From: Achromobacter xylosoxidans
GTDB lineage: Bacteria > Pseudomonadota > Gammaproteobacteria > Burkholderiales > Burkholderiaceae_B
Direction: 5' to 3'
DNA: 64,000 nucleotides
NCBI RefSeq assembly: GCF_002192695.1
Contig: NZ_MTLG01000011.1
Coordinates: 62,001-126,000 of the forward strand
Notes under the pieces: model-generated
Database searches by the model: none
The model's input: only the letters and a program-made list of their open reading frames with translations
Told to the model about the DNA's origin: nothing
Position numbers and translations under genes: made by a program
Shown: in pieces, positions 1 through 8,654 of the stretch
Layout of the letters: the number at the start of each line of letters is the position of its first letter
How positions within the stretch are numbered: position 1 is the stretch's first letter

Positions 1-237
1 GCCGCAGACCTGGGCCTGCGCGTGGTGACCAAGCGCCTGACGCGCGACGACGTCTACATCGCCGACGAGGCGTTCTTCACCGGCACGGCCGCCGAAGTGA
101 CGCCCATCCGCGAGGTGGACAACCGCCAGATCGGCAGCGGCCGGCGCGGCCCGATCACGGAGAAGCTGCAGAAAGCATTTTTTGACGTGGTGAATGGCCG
201 CAACCCGAAGTACCATCACTGGCTGAGTAAAGTCTGA
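1..237 (+). CDS. ilvE: Branched-chain amino acid aminotransferase, C-terminal fragment
   Basis: Only the last 78 codons are in the window; the 5' end lies upstream. The fragment carries the class IV PLP aminotransferase C-terminus, with the [14 protein letters not shown] segment that binds the cofactor phosphate in IlvE, followed by the usual GPITEKLQ helix. IlvE transfers amino groups between glutamate and the keto acids of Leu, Ile and Val in the cytoplasm. A small CHCC zinc-finger gene follows 77 nt downstream on the same strand. Identity is firm from the motif; full length cannot be judged. Confidence 0.9.
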   Translation, partial: AADLGLRVVTKRLTRDDVYIADEAFFTGTAAEVTPIREVDNRQIGSGRRGPITEKLQKAFFDVVNGRNPKYHHWLSKV

Positions 238-314
238 TCCGCGCGGCCCGGTCCATGACCAGGCCGCATCATTGCCCCAACCTGCCGTTTACCGGTTTTT
301 TTTCAGGAATATCC

Positions 315-536
315 ATGACCGCTGCTGCTCCGGCCGCCGTCCCCCACCCCCACGAAGTCATCGAGGTCGGCGCCGACGACCTGCCCGTGTTCTGTCCGGG
401 CCCCAAGGCGCCGCTCTGGAGCATGCACCCGCGCGTGTTCCTGGACGTGGCCCGCACCGGCTCCGCCAGCTGCGCCTACTGCGGCGCTGAGTACCGCCTG
501 AAGCCCGGCACCGTGCTGCACGGCCACGGGCACTGA
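315..536 (+). CDS. CHCC-type zinc-finger domain protein (NDUFS6-like)
   Basis: A 73-residue protein. A Cys, a His and a closing C-A-Y-C pair (CPGPKAPLWSMHP ... CAYCGAEYRL) form the CHCC zinc-binding pattern of the zf-CHCC family, which is related to the mitochondrial complex I subunit NDUFS6. The bacterial function is not established. The ATG at 315 is chosen because AGGA lies just upstream and the extension to 255 has no domain content. It sits directly downstream of ilvE and may be co-transcribed with it. Confidence 0.8.
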   Translation: MTAAAPAAVPHPHEVIEVGADDLPVFCPGPKAPLWSMHPRVFLDVARTGSASCAYCGAEYRLKPGTVLHGHGH

Positions 537-573
537 GTCACCCGCTCTACAACGCCCACCCGTTTCCGCCACC

Positions 574-996
574 ATGTTCGCCACGCCCGAAGAAGCAGAA
601 CACGCGTTCTACGAAGCCCTCGATCAGGCGGACGTCGTTCGCCTGATGCAAGTCTGGGCGGACGACGAGGAAGTCGTCTGCATCCACCCGGGAGGCCTGC
701 GCATCGTCGGCCATTCGGCGGTGCAGGACTCCTGGCAGCAGGTGCTGGCCAACGGCCCCTTGCACGTGCGCCCTTTACGGCCGCTGGTCATGCTGAGCAT
801 GATGTGCGCGGTGCACGTGCTGGTGGAACAAGTGGCGGTGCAGACGCGGGAAGGCACGCAATTCGCCAATTGCTACGCCACCAACATCTACCACAAGGGC
901 CCGACCGGCTGGCGCATGGTCATGCACCATGCCTCGCCGGCGCCCACGGAAGCCGGGGTGCTCGACTTGCACGACGTACCCGACATGCTGCACTGA
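574..996 (+). CDS. NTF2-like / SnoaL-fold protein (DUF4440-type)
   Basis: A 140-residue cytoplasmic protein with an alpha+beta cone-fold signature: an N-terminal helix pair (EEAEHAFYEAL), the typical VWADDEEVVCIHPGG strand-turn, and a closing strand around GWRMVMHHAS. Such proteins are often annotated as SnoaL-like or nuclear transport factor 2 family and may be small enzymes or ligand binders. No catalytic residues can be assigned. No clear Shine-Dalgarno precedes the ATG. It is co-directional with the YheT-like gene 17 nt downstream, so an operon is likely. Confidence 0.75.
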   Translation: MFATPEEAEHAFYEALDQADVVRLMQVWADDEEVVCIHPGGLRIVGHSAVQDSWQQVLANGPLHVRPLRPLVMLSMMCAVHVLVEQVAVQTREGTQFANCYATNIYHKGPTGWRMVMHHASPAPTEAGVLDLHDVPDMLH

Positions 997-1013
997 ATCG
1001 GGTGGATTCTTAG

Positions 1014-2114
1014 TTGGCCGCTGCTCGTCTTGATACCACGCCCTGCCCCGTTCCCTCCTGGTTGCCCGGAGGCGACAGCCAGACGGTTTATGCCGCCCTG
1101 TTCGCGCAGTATCACCGCATCGCGTTCGTGCGCGAACGGGTGGACACGCCCGACACCGATTTCGTCGACTTCGACTGGACCGGCCCGGGCCTGTTCCCGC
1201 ACAAGGCCGCCGACGGCGCGCCCGTCAGCGGCCAGCGCCCGGTTGCCAATGGCAAGACCGCCGCGGCCAGGTGGATGACCGATGCGGACTGGAAGTCCCT
1301 GCCGCATACGCCCGACACTCCCGCCCTGATCCTGTTCCATGGCCTGGAAGGCGGCAGCAACAGCCGCTATGCGCAGTCCATCGCGCATCATTTCCGCGCG
1401 CGCGGCTGGATCGTGGTGATCGCGCATTTCCGAGGCTGTTCCGGCGTGCCCAACCGCCTGGCCCGCGCCTACTATTCCGGCGACTCGGCCGAGGTCGGCT
1501 TCATGCTGGAAACCGTGCGCCAGCGCATCCCGCATGCGCGCTGGCATGCGGTCGGCGTCTCGCTGGGCGGCAACGCGCTGCTCAAGTACCTGGGCGAACA
1601 CCAGGAGGACACCGGCTGGCTGACGGCCTGCGCGGGCGTTTCCGTGCCGCTGGACCTGGTGGCTTGCGGCAAGACCCTGTCCACCGGCATATTCAACCGT
1701 AGGGTCTACACCGGCCATTTCCTGAAGACGCTCAAGCACAAGGTGCTGGAGAAGGCGCATCGCTATCCCGGCGCCGTCGACGTCATGCGCATCGCGCATG
1801 CGCACGACCTGCGCGAATTCGACGACACCTACACCGCGCCCATGCATGGCTTTCGCAATGCGCTGGATTACTGGACGCGCGCGTCCAGCAAGCCCTGGCT
1901 GCCCAAGATATCGGTGCCCACGCTGGTGCTCAATGCCCGCAACGACCCGTTCGTGCCGGCGGCGTCGCTGCCTACGCCCCAGGAATGCTCGTCCAGCATC
2001 CTGCTGCACCAGCCGACGGATGGCGGCCATGCCGGTTTTCCGACCGGCAGCTTCCCGGCCCACCTGAATTGGCTGCCGCAGCGCCTGGGACGCTTCTTCG
2101 AAACCGGCCAGTAG
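1014..2114 (+). CDS. YheT-family alpha/beta hydrolase
   Basis: A 366-residue alpha/beta-hydrolase. Seen: the N-terminal LPGGDSQTVYAALF motif typical of YheT/ABHD1-3 proteins, the oxyanion segment LFHGLEGGSNS, the nucleophile elbow GVSLGGN, and a late Asp (NARNDPFVP) and His (GGHAGF) completing the triad. Substrates of bacterial YheT are unknown; eukaryotic relatives act on lipid esters. The first in-frame ATG is far inside, so a TTG start at 1014 is chosen; a GGTGGA element precedes it. It converges with the M48 protease gene. Confidence 0.85.
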   Translation: MAAARLDTTPCPVPSWLPGGDSQTVYAALFAQYHRIAFVRERVDTPDTDFVDFDWTGPGLFPHKAADGAPVSGQRPVANGKTAAARWMTDADWKSLPHTPDTPALILFHGLEGGSNSRYAQSIAHHFRARGWIVVIAHFRGCSGVPNRLARAYYSGDSAEVGFMLETVRQRIPHARWHAVGVSLGGNALLKYLGEHQEDTGWLTACAGVSVPLDLVACGKTLSTGIFNRRVYTGHFLKTLKHKVLEKAHRYPGAVDVMRIAHAHDLREFDDTYTAPMHGFRNALDYWTRASSKPWLPKISVPTLVLNARNDPFVPAASLPTPQECSSSILLHQPTDGGHAGFPTGSFPAHLNWLPQRLGRFFETGQ

Positions 2115-2129
2115 GGCGCGCCGGCGCCC
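2114..2129. terminator. GC hairpin between convergent genes
   Basis: GGGCGC and GCGCCC arms flank a GCCG loop directly after the stop codon of the YheT gene, in the 30 nt separating it from the convergent protease gene. There is no T-run on either strand, so this is a terminator-like stem rather than a classical intrinsic terminator. Confidence 0.4.
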
Positions 2130-2144
2130 TGCCCGGCCCGGCGC

Positions 2145-3671
2145 TCAGCCCGACTTGAAGCGTTCCAGCAACTGGCGCTCTTCGGCCAGCTTGTCCTTCA
2201 CTTCCTTGATCTGCACGTCGATCTGCGACTGCTCGTAGAAGTCGGTGGACATGTTGCGCGCCTGCTGCAGCTGCGATTCCGCGGCGGCGTATGCCCCTGT
2301 CATGACGTAAAAGCGCGCCTGATCGCGGCGCGCGGCCACGGGCTTGCCGTTGCGGTCTTCGCTCTGCGCCAGCATCTGGTAGAGGCTGGGCTCGTCGCTG
2401 CCCCATTGCTTGATCTTGGCCCGCAGGTATTCCTGCGCGTCGGCGTGGCGGCCGACGCTTTGCAGCGCCTGGGCGTAGGCGATGCCCAGGGCGCGATAGC
2501 CGGGCCAGCGCTTGGTGCCGGCCTGGGCCAGCTCCAGCGCCCGGGGGTACTCCTTGCGGGCCAAGGCGATATCCACGCTGAGCTTGGCCAGCTGGGCCGA
2601 GCTGCGGCCGTCCGCGGACGCCAGGTTCCAGTTGCGCTCGGCCTCCGCCAGGTTGTTGCGCTGGAACGCCTGCAGCGCCAGGCCGTAGTAGGCGGCCGAC
2701 TTGCGCACGCCGGACAGCGCCTGGGCCTCGTCCTGCAATTGCTGGCCGGCGGTGCGCAGGCTGACCGCGTCGCGGCCCTGCACCACGCGCATCTTGGCGC
2801 GTATGTACCAGAAGTCGTCGCTATCCACGTGGCGAGCCACGGGGGACTGGTTGCGCACCCGGTTCTGCACGTCCGACATGCGCTCGATGGACAGCGGGTG
2901 GGTGCTGGCCCATGAGCCGCCGCCCGCTCCTTCGTTCAGGCGCGACGCGTTCATCAGGCGCCCGAACATCTGCGCCATGCCCTCGGCGTCATAGCCCGCC
3001 TTGGTCAGCATCTGCAGCCCGGCCCGGTCGGCCTCGCGTTCCGCATCGCGGGAAAAGCCCAGCTGGCGGTTGATGGCCGCGGCCTGGCCGAATGCCGCCA
3101 CACCCACCGCCAGATTGCCGCCGCCCCCGGCCAAGGCCGCCAACAGCGCCCCCGCCAAGCTGGCCAGCATCACCATGCTGTTCTGGTTCTGCTGGGTCAT
3201 GCCGCGGGCGATGTGGCGCTGCACGACGTGGCCGATTTCGTGCGCCAACACCGCGGCCAGCTCGGACTCGCTGGCCGAAGCCACGATCAGGCCGGTATTG
3301 ACGCCGATGAAGCCGCCGGGCATGGCGAAGGCGTTGATTTCAGGGTCGCGCACGCCGAACATCTCGACCTCGGGGACTCCACCGGGCGCGAAAGCCGCCA
3401 GCTTGCGCCCCATGGTGGTGAGGTACTGGCTGAGTTCGGAATCGTCGACATAGGTCGGATCGCGCCGCCCCTGGGCCATGATGGCCTCGCCCAGGCTGCG
3501 CTCCAGCGCGGGGGACAGTTCGGCCGCGGAGGCCGCGCCCATTGAAGGCAGGCCCACGGGCTGCGCCCAGGCGGAAATGGGGATGGCGGGCATGGCCAGG
3601 GCCACGGACAGGCCGACGATTGCGCCCCGTTTCGCAATCGAGCAAATGGATGGCTTTTTCCTGCGGTTCAT
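2145..3671 (-). CDS. BepA-like M48 metalloprotease with TPR domain, periplasmic
   Basis: A 508-residue exported protease. A basic N-terminus and hydrophobic core ending near AWAQ mark a signal peptide (about residues 1-36). The zinc motif HEIGH is in [15 protein letters not shown], with a downstream EREADRAG glutamate ligand, as in the M48 family. The C-terminal half is helical with TPR-like repeats. BepA (YfgC) of E. coli degrades or chaperones outer-membrane proteins at the BAM/LptD assembly step; a similar role is inferred. It is transcribed divergently from galU, the two starts being only 57 nt apart. Confidence 0.88.
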   Translation of the reverse strand: MNRRKKPSICSIAKRGAIVGLSVALAMPAIPISAWAQPVGLPSMGAASAAELSPALERSLGEAIMAQGRRDPTYVDDSELSQYLTTMGRKLAAFAPGGVPEVEMFGVRDPEINAFAMPGGFIGVNTGLIVASASESELAAVLAHEIGHVVQRHIARGMTQQNQNSMVMLASLAGALLAALAGGGGNLAVGVAAFGQAAAINRQLGFSRDAEREADRAGLQMLTKAGYDAEGMAQMFGRLMNASRLNEGAGGGSWASTHPLSIERMSDVQNRVRNQSPVARHVDSDDFWYIRAKMRVVQGRDAVSLRTAGQQLQDEAQALSGVRKSAAYYGLALQAFQRNNLAEAERNWNLASADGRSSAQLAKLSVDIALARKEYPRALELAQAGTKRWPGYRALGIAYAQALQSVGRHADAQEYLRAKIKQWGSDEPSLYQMLAQSEDRNGKPVAARRDQARFYVMTGAYAAAESQLQQARNMSTDFYEQSQIDVQIKEVKDKLAEERQLLERFKSG

Positions 3672-3693
3672 AAGCCTATGATAGCGATGCGCT

Positions 3694-3699
3694 TAAAAT
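3694..3699 (+). promoter_or_regulatory. Putative -10 box of galU
   Basis: TAAAAT about 30 nt before the galU ATG, in the short divergent region shared with the protease gene. I cannot find a convincing -35 at 16-18 nt, so the assignment rests on the -10 element alone. Confidence 0.35.
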
Positions 3700-3728
3700 G
3701 TTTCATCGATAGCCCCAACGAGGTCTCA

Positions 3729-4580
3729 ATGCGTCCTGTCCGTAAAGCTGTTTTCCCTGTTGCCGGCATGGGTACGCGCTTCCTGCCCGCCACCAAGGCG
3801 ATGCCCAAGGAAATGCTGCCCGTCGTCGACAAGCCGCTGATCCAATATGCCGTGGAAGAAGCCGTGGCCGCCGGGATCACCGATCTTATTTTCGTGACAG
3901 GGCGCAACAAGCGCGCCATCGAAGACCACTTCGACTCCGCGCCGGAACTCGAATCGGACCTGGAAAGCAAGGGCAAGCACGAGCTTCTGGCCATGGTGCG
4001 GGGCATTCTACCCGCGCATGTGAATTGCCTCTATATCCGTCAGTCGGCTCCGCTGGGGCTGGGCCATGCCGTGCTGTCCGCCGCGCCGGCGGTGGGCGAC
4101 GAACCCTTTGCCGTGCTGCTTGCCGACGACCTGATCGACTCCGACCAGCCGGCGCTCAAGCAACTGATCGACGTGGCCGTGACGCAGAACGCCAGCGTGC
4201 TGGGGGTGCAGGACGTACCGCGCGCCGATACCCGCAAGTACGGCATCGTGGCCACCCGCCAGGGAGATGCCAGCGCCAATGGCCGCACGGAACGCGTCAC
4301 CCATATCGTGGAAAAACCCGACCCCGAAGCCGCGCCGTCGACGCTGGCCGTGGTCGGCCGCTACGTGCTGGAAGCCGCGATCTTCGACCACCTGCGCTCG
4401 ACCAAGATGGGCGCCGGCAACGAGATCCAGCTGACCGACGGCATCGCCTCGCTGATGCGCGAGCGCGCCGTGTATGCGCACCGCTATGAAGGCGTGCGCT
4501 ACGACTGCGGCAGCAAGGCGGGCATGTTCCAGGCCACCGTGGCGCTAGGCAAGAAGTATCACGGCCTGCTGCCGGAATAG
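3729..4580 (+). CDS. galU: UTP-glucose-1-phosphate uridylyltransferase
   Basis: A 283-residue enzyme making UDP-glucose from UTP and glucose-1-phosphate for LPS, capsule and trehalose precursors. Seen: the nucleotide-binding signature [17 protein letters not shown] at residues 13-29, the LADDLID metal/nucleotide motif, the VEKP segment and the [10 protein letters not shown] sugar-binding stretch, in GalU order and at the usual length. ATG 3729 is preferred over upstream 3678 because homologues start near [13 protein letters not shown]. The gene ends in a perfect hairpin facing the convergent permease gene. Confidence 0.95.
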   Translation: MRPVRKAVFPVAGMGTRFLPATKAMPKEMLPVVDKPLIQYAVEEAVAAGITDLIFVTGRNKRAIEDHFDSAPELESDLESKGKHELLAMVRGILPAHVNCLYIRQSAPLGLGHAVLSAAPAVGDEPFAVLLADDLIDSDQPALKQLIDVAVTQNASVLGVQDVPRADTRKYGIVATRQGDASANGRTERVTHIVEKPDPEAAPSTLAVVGRYVLEAAIFDHLRSTKMGAGNEIQLTDGIASLMRERAVYAHRYEGVRYDCGSKAGMFQATVALGKKYHGLLPE

Positions 4581-4599
4581 CCGCAAGCCTGCGGCTATT
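4576..4599. terminator. Perfect 10-bp hairpin at the galU/permease junction
   Basis: AATAGCCGCA, loop AGCC, TGCGGCTATT. The 5' arm contains the galU stop codon, and the convergent permease gene ends 10 nt beyond. The symmetry would serve both strands. There is no long T-run. Confidence 0.5.
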
Positions 4600-4608
4600 G
4601 ATGCCGCG

Positions 4609-6054
4609 TCAAGGCTTGAGCGCCGCGGCCTCGCTCCGGCCGTTCAAGCCTTGCCCCAGAATTCCGCGCGCTGCGGGCTCCTGGGCCCTCGGTCCGCCGA
4701 TGCCGAAACGCTGCGCCGCCACGCCCATCAGGACGATTACAACGCCCAGCGCGGACGTATATAGCACCTCCTGGCGGTACGTACCTTCCAGCACCATCGT
4801 CAGCAAGGCTGCGCAGATGAACAGGATGACCGCCCAGGTCAGCCAGGGAAACAACCACATCTTCAACTTCAGCTCGACTCCCTGAGCCTGCAGGCGCTGC
4901 CGCATGCGCAGTTGGCAGCATGCGATGGTCAGGTAGACAAACAGCGCCACGCAGCCCGTGGTTTGCATGAGGACGTCGTACAGGTCCATCGAGGACGTCG
5001 CCATCATGTAGACGGCAACGAATGCAAACACGCTGGATATGACCACGCCCACGTACGGCGCACCGGACGAAGCGCCGGTAATGGCCATGATGCGATGCGC
5101 GTCGCCGCGGCGGGCCAATGAATAGAGCATGCGCGACGAGACATACAGCGCCGAGTTGAAGCAGCTGCAGACCGACGTCAGCACGATGGCGTTGACGATC
5201 AATTGCGCGTAGGGAATGCCCATCGCGTCCAGCACCACGTTGTAGCTGCCACGCGTCGGGTCGACCAGGGCGGGCGTGTCATAGGGCACCAGGCAAACCA
5301 CCAGAAAGATGGACCCTACATAGAACAGGCAGATCCGCCAGACCACCGATCGGATGGCTTTCACGATTTGGCCGCCGGGCTCAGAGGTCTCACCCGCCGC
5401 CACCGTGACGACTTCCGCGCCCATCATGGCAAACATGATGCCCAGCAATGCGGTGACCACGGCGCCAGGCCCATTGGGCATGAACCCCCGATCGGTGAGA
5501 TTGGACATGCCACCGGCATCGCCAAAGGGCCACAGGTGCACAACCGCCAGCGTTCCAACCACCAGGAACAAGACGATGGCCACCACTTTGATCAAGCCGA
5601 ACCAAAACTCGAATTCCCCGTAGTTTTTGACGTTCATGAAGTTGACGCCTATCAACCCAAGCGTCAGGAGCAGCGCATAGACCCAATTGGGCGCCACGGG
5701 GAACCAGCCATGCAGAATCTGTCCCGCGACATAGGCTTCCCACCCCATCAGCAGCGCCCAGAAGTACCAATACAGCCAACCGATGGTGAAACCGGCCCAG
5801 CGCCCGATGGCACGATCCGCGTAGGTCGAAAAAGAGCCGGTATCGGGCTGGGCCACGGCCATCTCGCCCAACATGCGCATGACCAGAAACACCAGGACCC
5901 CGCCGCCCAGATAGGCCAGGATCACCGCGGGTCCGGCCAGCGCGATCTGCTTGCCGGACCCCACAAACAAGGCTGCGCCGATGACCCCAGCAATGGAAAT
6001 CATCGTCATGTGGCGCGATTGCAGCCCACCCTTGAGTCCCTCACCCTTAGACAT
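4609..6054 (-). CDS. APC-superfamily amino acid/polyamine permease (GabP/PuuP-like)
   Basis: A 481-residue inner-membrane transporter with about 12 hydrophobic helices. The N-terminal MISIAGVIGAALFVGSG motif is the amino-acid permease signature (unwound TM1), followed by TM2-3 with RMLGEMAV and TM6 containing MGAEVVTVAAGE. It is closest in pattern to GABA/aromatic/proline permeases of the AAT family. It lies 84 nt downstream of an FAD amine oxidoreductase on the same strand, with a PuuR-like regulator upstream, suggesting uptake of that enzyme's amine or amino acid substrate. Confidence 0.88.
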   Translation of the reverse strand: MSKGEGLKGGLQSRHMTMISIAGVIGAALFVGSGKQIALAGPAVILAYLGGGVLVFLVMRMLGEMAVAQPDTGSFSTYADRAIGRWAGFTIGWLYWYFWALLMGWEAYVAGQILHGWFPVAPNWVYALLLTLGLIGVNFMNVKNYGEFEFWFGLIKVVAIVLFLVVGTLAVVHLWPFGDAGGMSNLTDRGFMPNGPGAVVTALLGIMFAMMGAEVVTVAAGETSEPGGQIVKAIRSVVWRICLFYVGSIFLVVCLVPYDTPALVDPTRGSYNVVLDAMGIPYAQLIVNAIVLTSVCSCFNSALYVSSRMLYSLARRGDAHRIMAITGASSGAPYVGVVISSVFAFVAVYMMATSSMDLYDVLMQTTGCVALFVYLTIACCQLRMRQRLQAQGVELKLKMWLFPWLTWAVILFICAALLTMVLEGTYRQEVLYTSALGVVIVLMGVAAQRFGIGGPRAQEPAARGILGQGLNGRSEAAALKP

Positions 6055-6138
6055 GCTTTCTCCTTTGACCGCGCCCCCGGTATGGAACGCGCTTGTTTTG
6101 TTTTTCCTGCGCAGGCCTGATGCGCGGCGCGCTTGACG

Positions 6139-7554
6139 CTAGTCTTCAAGCCCTGCGGGCGCCAACCCCGCCAGGAGCACGTCAAGCCAGCGCGGCGCGA
6201 GATCCCGCGCTTCACGCTCTTCCTTTCTGCGTACGGCGTTGCGGACCAGCGAACCGCCGAAGTACTTGATGGGTTCGGGCGGAAACCGCTTGGGCTTGCG
6301 GCCGACCAGGGCACAGCGGCGCCACGAATCGTTGCGATCCAGGGCCAGGCTCGCCAGGATCCTGCCGCCCAACAGGCTGGGAGCGACGCCGTTGCCGCTC
6401 CAACCTACGCCGTAGTGGATGTGCCCGGTACCGGCCAAGGTCCCGAAAACGGGCAGGCTGTCGTAGGTCCGGTCGATCGGACCCGACCACGCATGCGAGA
6501 CGCGCACATCGGCAAGCGTCGGGTAGGCGCGGCGGAAATCCTGTTCCGCCATCAGGCAGCTTTCTTCGTGGCGGCTGAAGGTGGCGTCGATGGCGCCGCC
6601 CCGGGAAAGCGCCCCCGTACCCTTGCCGTACGCGATCCGCCCGTCCCTTGTGGTCCGGTAGTACCCGACCATCAACTGCGAGTCGGTGATCGCTTCGCCT
6701 CTCGTCCAGCCCAGGGAAGCCAGGCGCTCGGGGATCGCCTGCGTCACGACGATGGAACTGTTGACGGGCACGATCAGCCTTGAGATTTCAGGAATGGCCG
6801 CGGCCCATGCGTTCGTCGCCAACACGACGCTTTTGGCCAGTATCGTGCCCGAGGCGCTGCGGATCACCGCCGGATAGCCGTGGCTCAACTCCAGCACCGG
6901 CGTGTTTTCATGGATCACGATGCCGCGCTCCAGGGCCACTCTGCGCATGCCTCGCACCAGCCGTGCCGGCTGCACCGTGGCGTTGCCGCGCTCGAACACG
7001 CCGGCCCTGTGCATGCGAGACCCGGTTCGACGAGCGACGTGCTCCGGCAGCACGTGCTCGAAGGGACGCGCGCCGACCCGGGCGCAGGCCTGGAGCGTGC
7101 CCTCCCATGACTCCTGTTGCGCATCGGAAGTTGCAGTCCAGAGCCAGCCCCCGCGGCGAAAGTGCGCATCGATGCGATGGCGGCCGCAGAACTGTTCGAT
7201 TTCATCGATGGCGCGTTCCGAGGCCCGGGCCAGGAACAGCGCATCGTCGACACCCGCGAACGCAAGCAGCGAAGCGATCTTCGGCCACCAGGACATGGCC
7301 ATGCCGCCGTTGCGCCCTGAAGCGCCCCCGCCGCAGACGTCCCGTTCCAGGACCACGACCTTGGAATGAGGACTGAGTTCCTTGATGCTCAACGCCGTCC
7401 ACAGGCCTACATAGCCTCCACCGATAATCACTATGTCGGCGGCCTGACTTCCGGTCAGCGGCGCACTTGCTTGCAAGGCGGGTTCCGCCTCCTGCATCCA
7501 GAAGCTGCGTTGCAGAAAAGGCTCTGCTTGGCTTGTAGGGTGTGAAATGATCAT
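6139..7554 (-). CDS. FAD-dependent amine oxidoreductase (PuuB/DAO family)
   Basis: A 471-residue flavoenzyme. The Rossmann motif DIVIIGGGYVGLWTA lies near residues 40-55, and GGGASGRNGG is the second FAD contact typical of DAO/PuuB proteins. PuuB oxidises gamma-glutamylputrescine; relatives oxidise glycine, sarcosine or other amines, so the substrate is open. The C-terminal GVGWSGNGVAPS motif is also family-typical. It is followed by an APC permease gene, and upstream lies a divergent regulator carrying XRE and cupin domains like PuuR. ATG 7554 is used; an internal ATG at 7497 is possible. Confidence 0.85.
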   Translation of the reverse strand: MIISHPTSQAEPFLQRSFWMQEAEPALQASAPLTGSQAADIVIIGGGYVGLWTALSIKELSPHSKVVVLERDVCGGGASGRNGGMAMSWWPKIASLLAFAGVDDALFLARASERAIDEIEQFCGRHRIDAHFRRGGWLWTATSDAQQESWEGTLQACARVGARPFEHVLPEHVARRTGSRMHRAGVFERGNATVQPARLVRGMRRVALERGIVIHENTPVLELSHGYPAVIRSASGTILAKSVVLATNAWAAAIPEISRLIVPVNSSIVVTQAIPERLASLGWTRGEAITDSQLMVGYYRTTRDGRIAYGKGTGALSRGGAIDATFSRHEESCLMAEQDFRRAYPTLADVRVSHAWSGPIDRTYDSLPVFGTLAGTGHIHYGVGWSGNGVAPSLLGGRILASLALDRNDSWRRCALVGRKPKRFPPEPIKYFGGSLVRNAVRRKEEREARDLAPRWLDVLLAGLAPAGLED

Positions 7555-7595
7555 GAGTAAGCGGCTCGATCCGGCCGCGCTTTGGGTTAAATATA

Positions 7596-7615
7596 TCTAC
7601 ATAATTTCTGTAGGT
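7596..7615. promoter_or_regulatory. Operator-like inverted repeat, copy 1
   Basis: TCTACATAATTTCTGTAGGT contains CTACA-N7-TGTAG, a perfect dyad, in a markedly AT-rich intergenic region between the oxidoreductase gene and its divergent regulator. A second related copy lies about 110 nt away. It probably binds the adjacent MerR-XRE-cupin regulator (inference). Confidence 0.45.
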
Positions 7616-7706
7616 CTGAATCCTATCGAAGCTGATTTTCAGGAAAAATAGGGGCTTTCCCCGATATATCCGGCCCCATCACGAAGGGTCGGATTTATAT
7701 AATTTA

Positions 7707-7726
7707 TCTATATATATTCTGTATGC
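7707..7726. promoter_or_regulatory. Operator-like repeat, copy 2 (degenerate)
   Basis: TCTATATATATTCTGTATGC aligns with the copy at 7596-7615 with few mismatches, but its dyad is imperfect. It is close upstream of the regulator start at 7775, where binding could give autoregulation. The surrounding TATATA-rich stretch may also hold the -10 elements. Confidence 0.35.
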
Positions 7727-7774
7727 TTCGCCACACCGGTCCATCCACCGCGCCAGCCCAGGAACTTCACTTGC

Positions 7775-8623
7775 ATGTCTGAGTATCGAATCGGCGACGT
7801 TGCGCGCCTCACGGGCACGAACATCTCGACGCTGCGGCTATGGGAGCAGCACGGCCTCCTCGTTCCGGCGCGCACCGAAACGGGACAGCGCATCTACTCA
7901 GATGCGGATCTGGCCCGGGTATCCCATATCGTTCGTCTGCGGCAGATCAACGGCCTGAACATGCCCGCGATCCGCCGCGTACTGGATGAGTCGCAGGCCG
8001 GATCAGCGTCCATGGCGCCACCATCGCCTGCCTCGGGCGCGACGGCATCTCAAGCCCGCGAAATAGCTGACGCCGCCGCGCTCGGACTGCGCTTTCGCAC
8101 CGCGCGCCGAAGCGCTGATTTGTCGTTGAAAGAGGCGTCAGACGAAACCAGCCTGCCCGTGTCCTTCATTTCCACTTTTGAACGGACGGGCCGAGGGGCC
8201 ACCGTCGCGAGCCTGAAGCTGCTCGCCACCTGTTATGGCACGTCGCTGACGGCCCTGTCGGAAGTGTCGCCCAAGCCATCGCGCAACGCGGCGGAGGTCG
8301 TGCGCAAGGGCCAGGAAATACACGCCCCGTCGTTCGGCGCGGGCATCCAGATCCTGCAGCTCGCAACCAGCCTGCCCTCGCTCGACTGCCAGAAATGGGT
8401 CCTGGCGCCGGGCGCCCGCAGTGAAGGCGCCTATACGCACCATGGAGAGGAGTGCATCCACGTCATCGCCGGCGAATTCAGCATTACGGTCGATCTGGCG
8501 GCGCCCGTGACCCTGCGCGCCGGAGACAGCATCTCGTTCCTGAGCGGACGGCCCCACTCGTGGAAAGTCGTCGGCGAGCAAACCGTGGAGCTGTTCTGGG
8601 TCAATACGCCGAAGAGCTTCTGA
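7775..8623 (+). CDS. MerR HTH - XRE HTH - cupin transcriptional regulator
   Basis: A 282-residue regulator with three domains: an N-terminal MerR-type winged helix (YRIGDVARLTGTNISTLRLW, about residues 4-70), a second XRE-type helix-turn-helix (LGLRFRTARRSADLSLKEAS, about 95-155), and a C-terminal cupin (HHGEECIHVIAGEF ... LRAGDSISFLSGRPHSW, about 200-275). The XRE-cupin part has the architecture of PuuR, the putrescine-utilisation repressor. It is divergent from the oxidoreductase/permease pair, so it likely controls them and senses an amine-derived ligand in the cupin. Two DNA-binding domains in one chain is unusual. Confidence 0.85.
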   Translation: MSEYRIGDVARLTGTNISTLRLWEQHGLLVPARTETGQRIYSDADLARVSHIVRLRQINGLNMPAIRRVLDESQAGSASMAPPSPASGATASQAREIADAAALGLRFRTARRSADLSLKEASDETSLPVSFISTFERTGRGATVASLKLLATCYGTSLTALSEVSPKPSRNAAEVVRKGQEIHAPSFGAGIQILQLATSLPSLDCQKWVLAPGARSEGAYTHHGEECIHVIAGEFSITVDLAAPVTLRAGDSISFLSGRPHSWKVVGEQTVELFWVNTPKSF

Positions 8624-8654
8624 GCCCGACGGCATACGCCCCTCCCGTGGTTTC

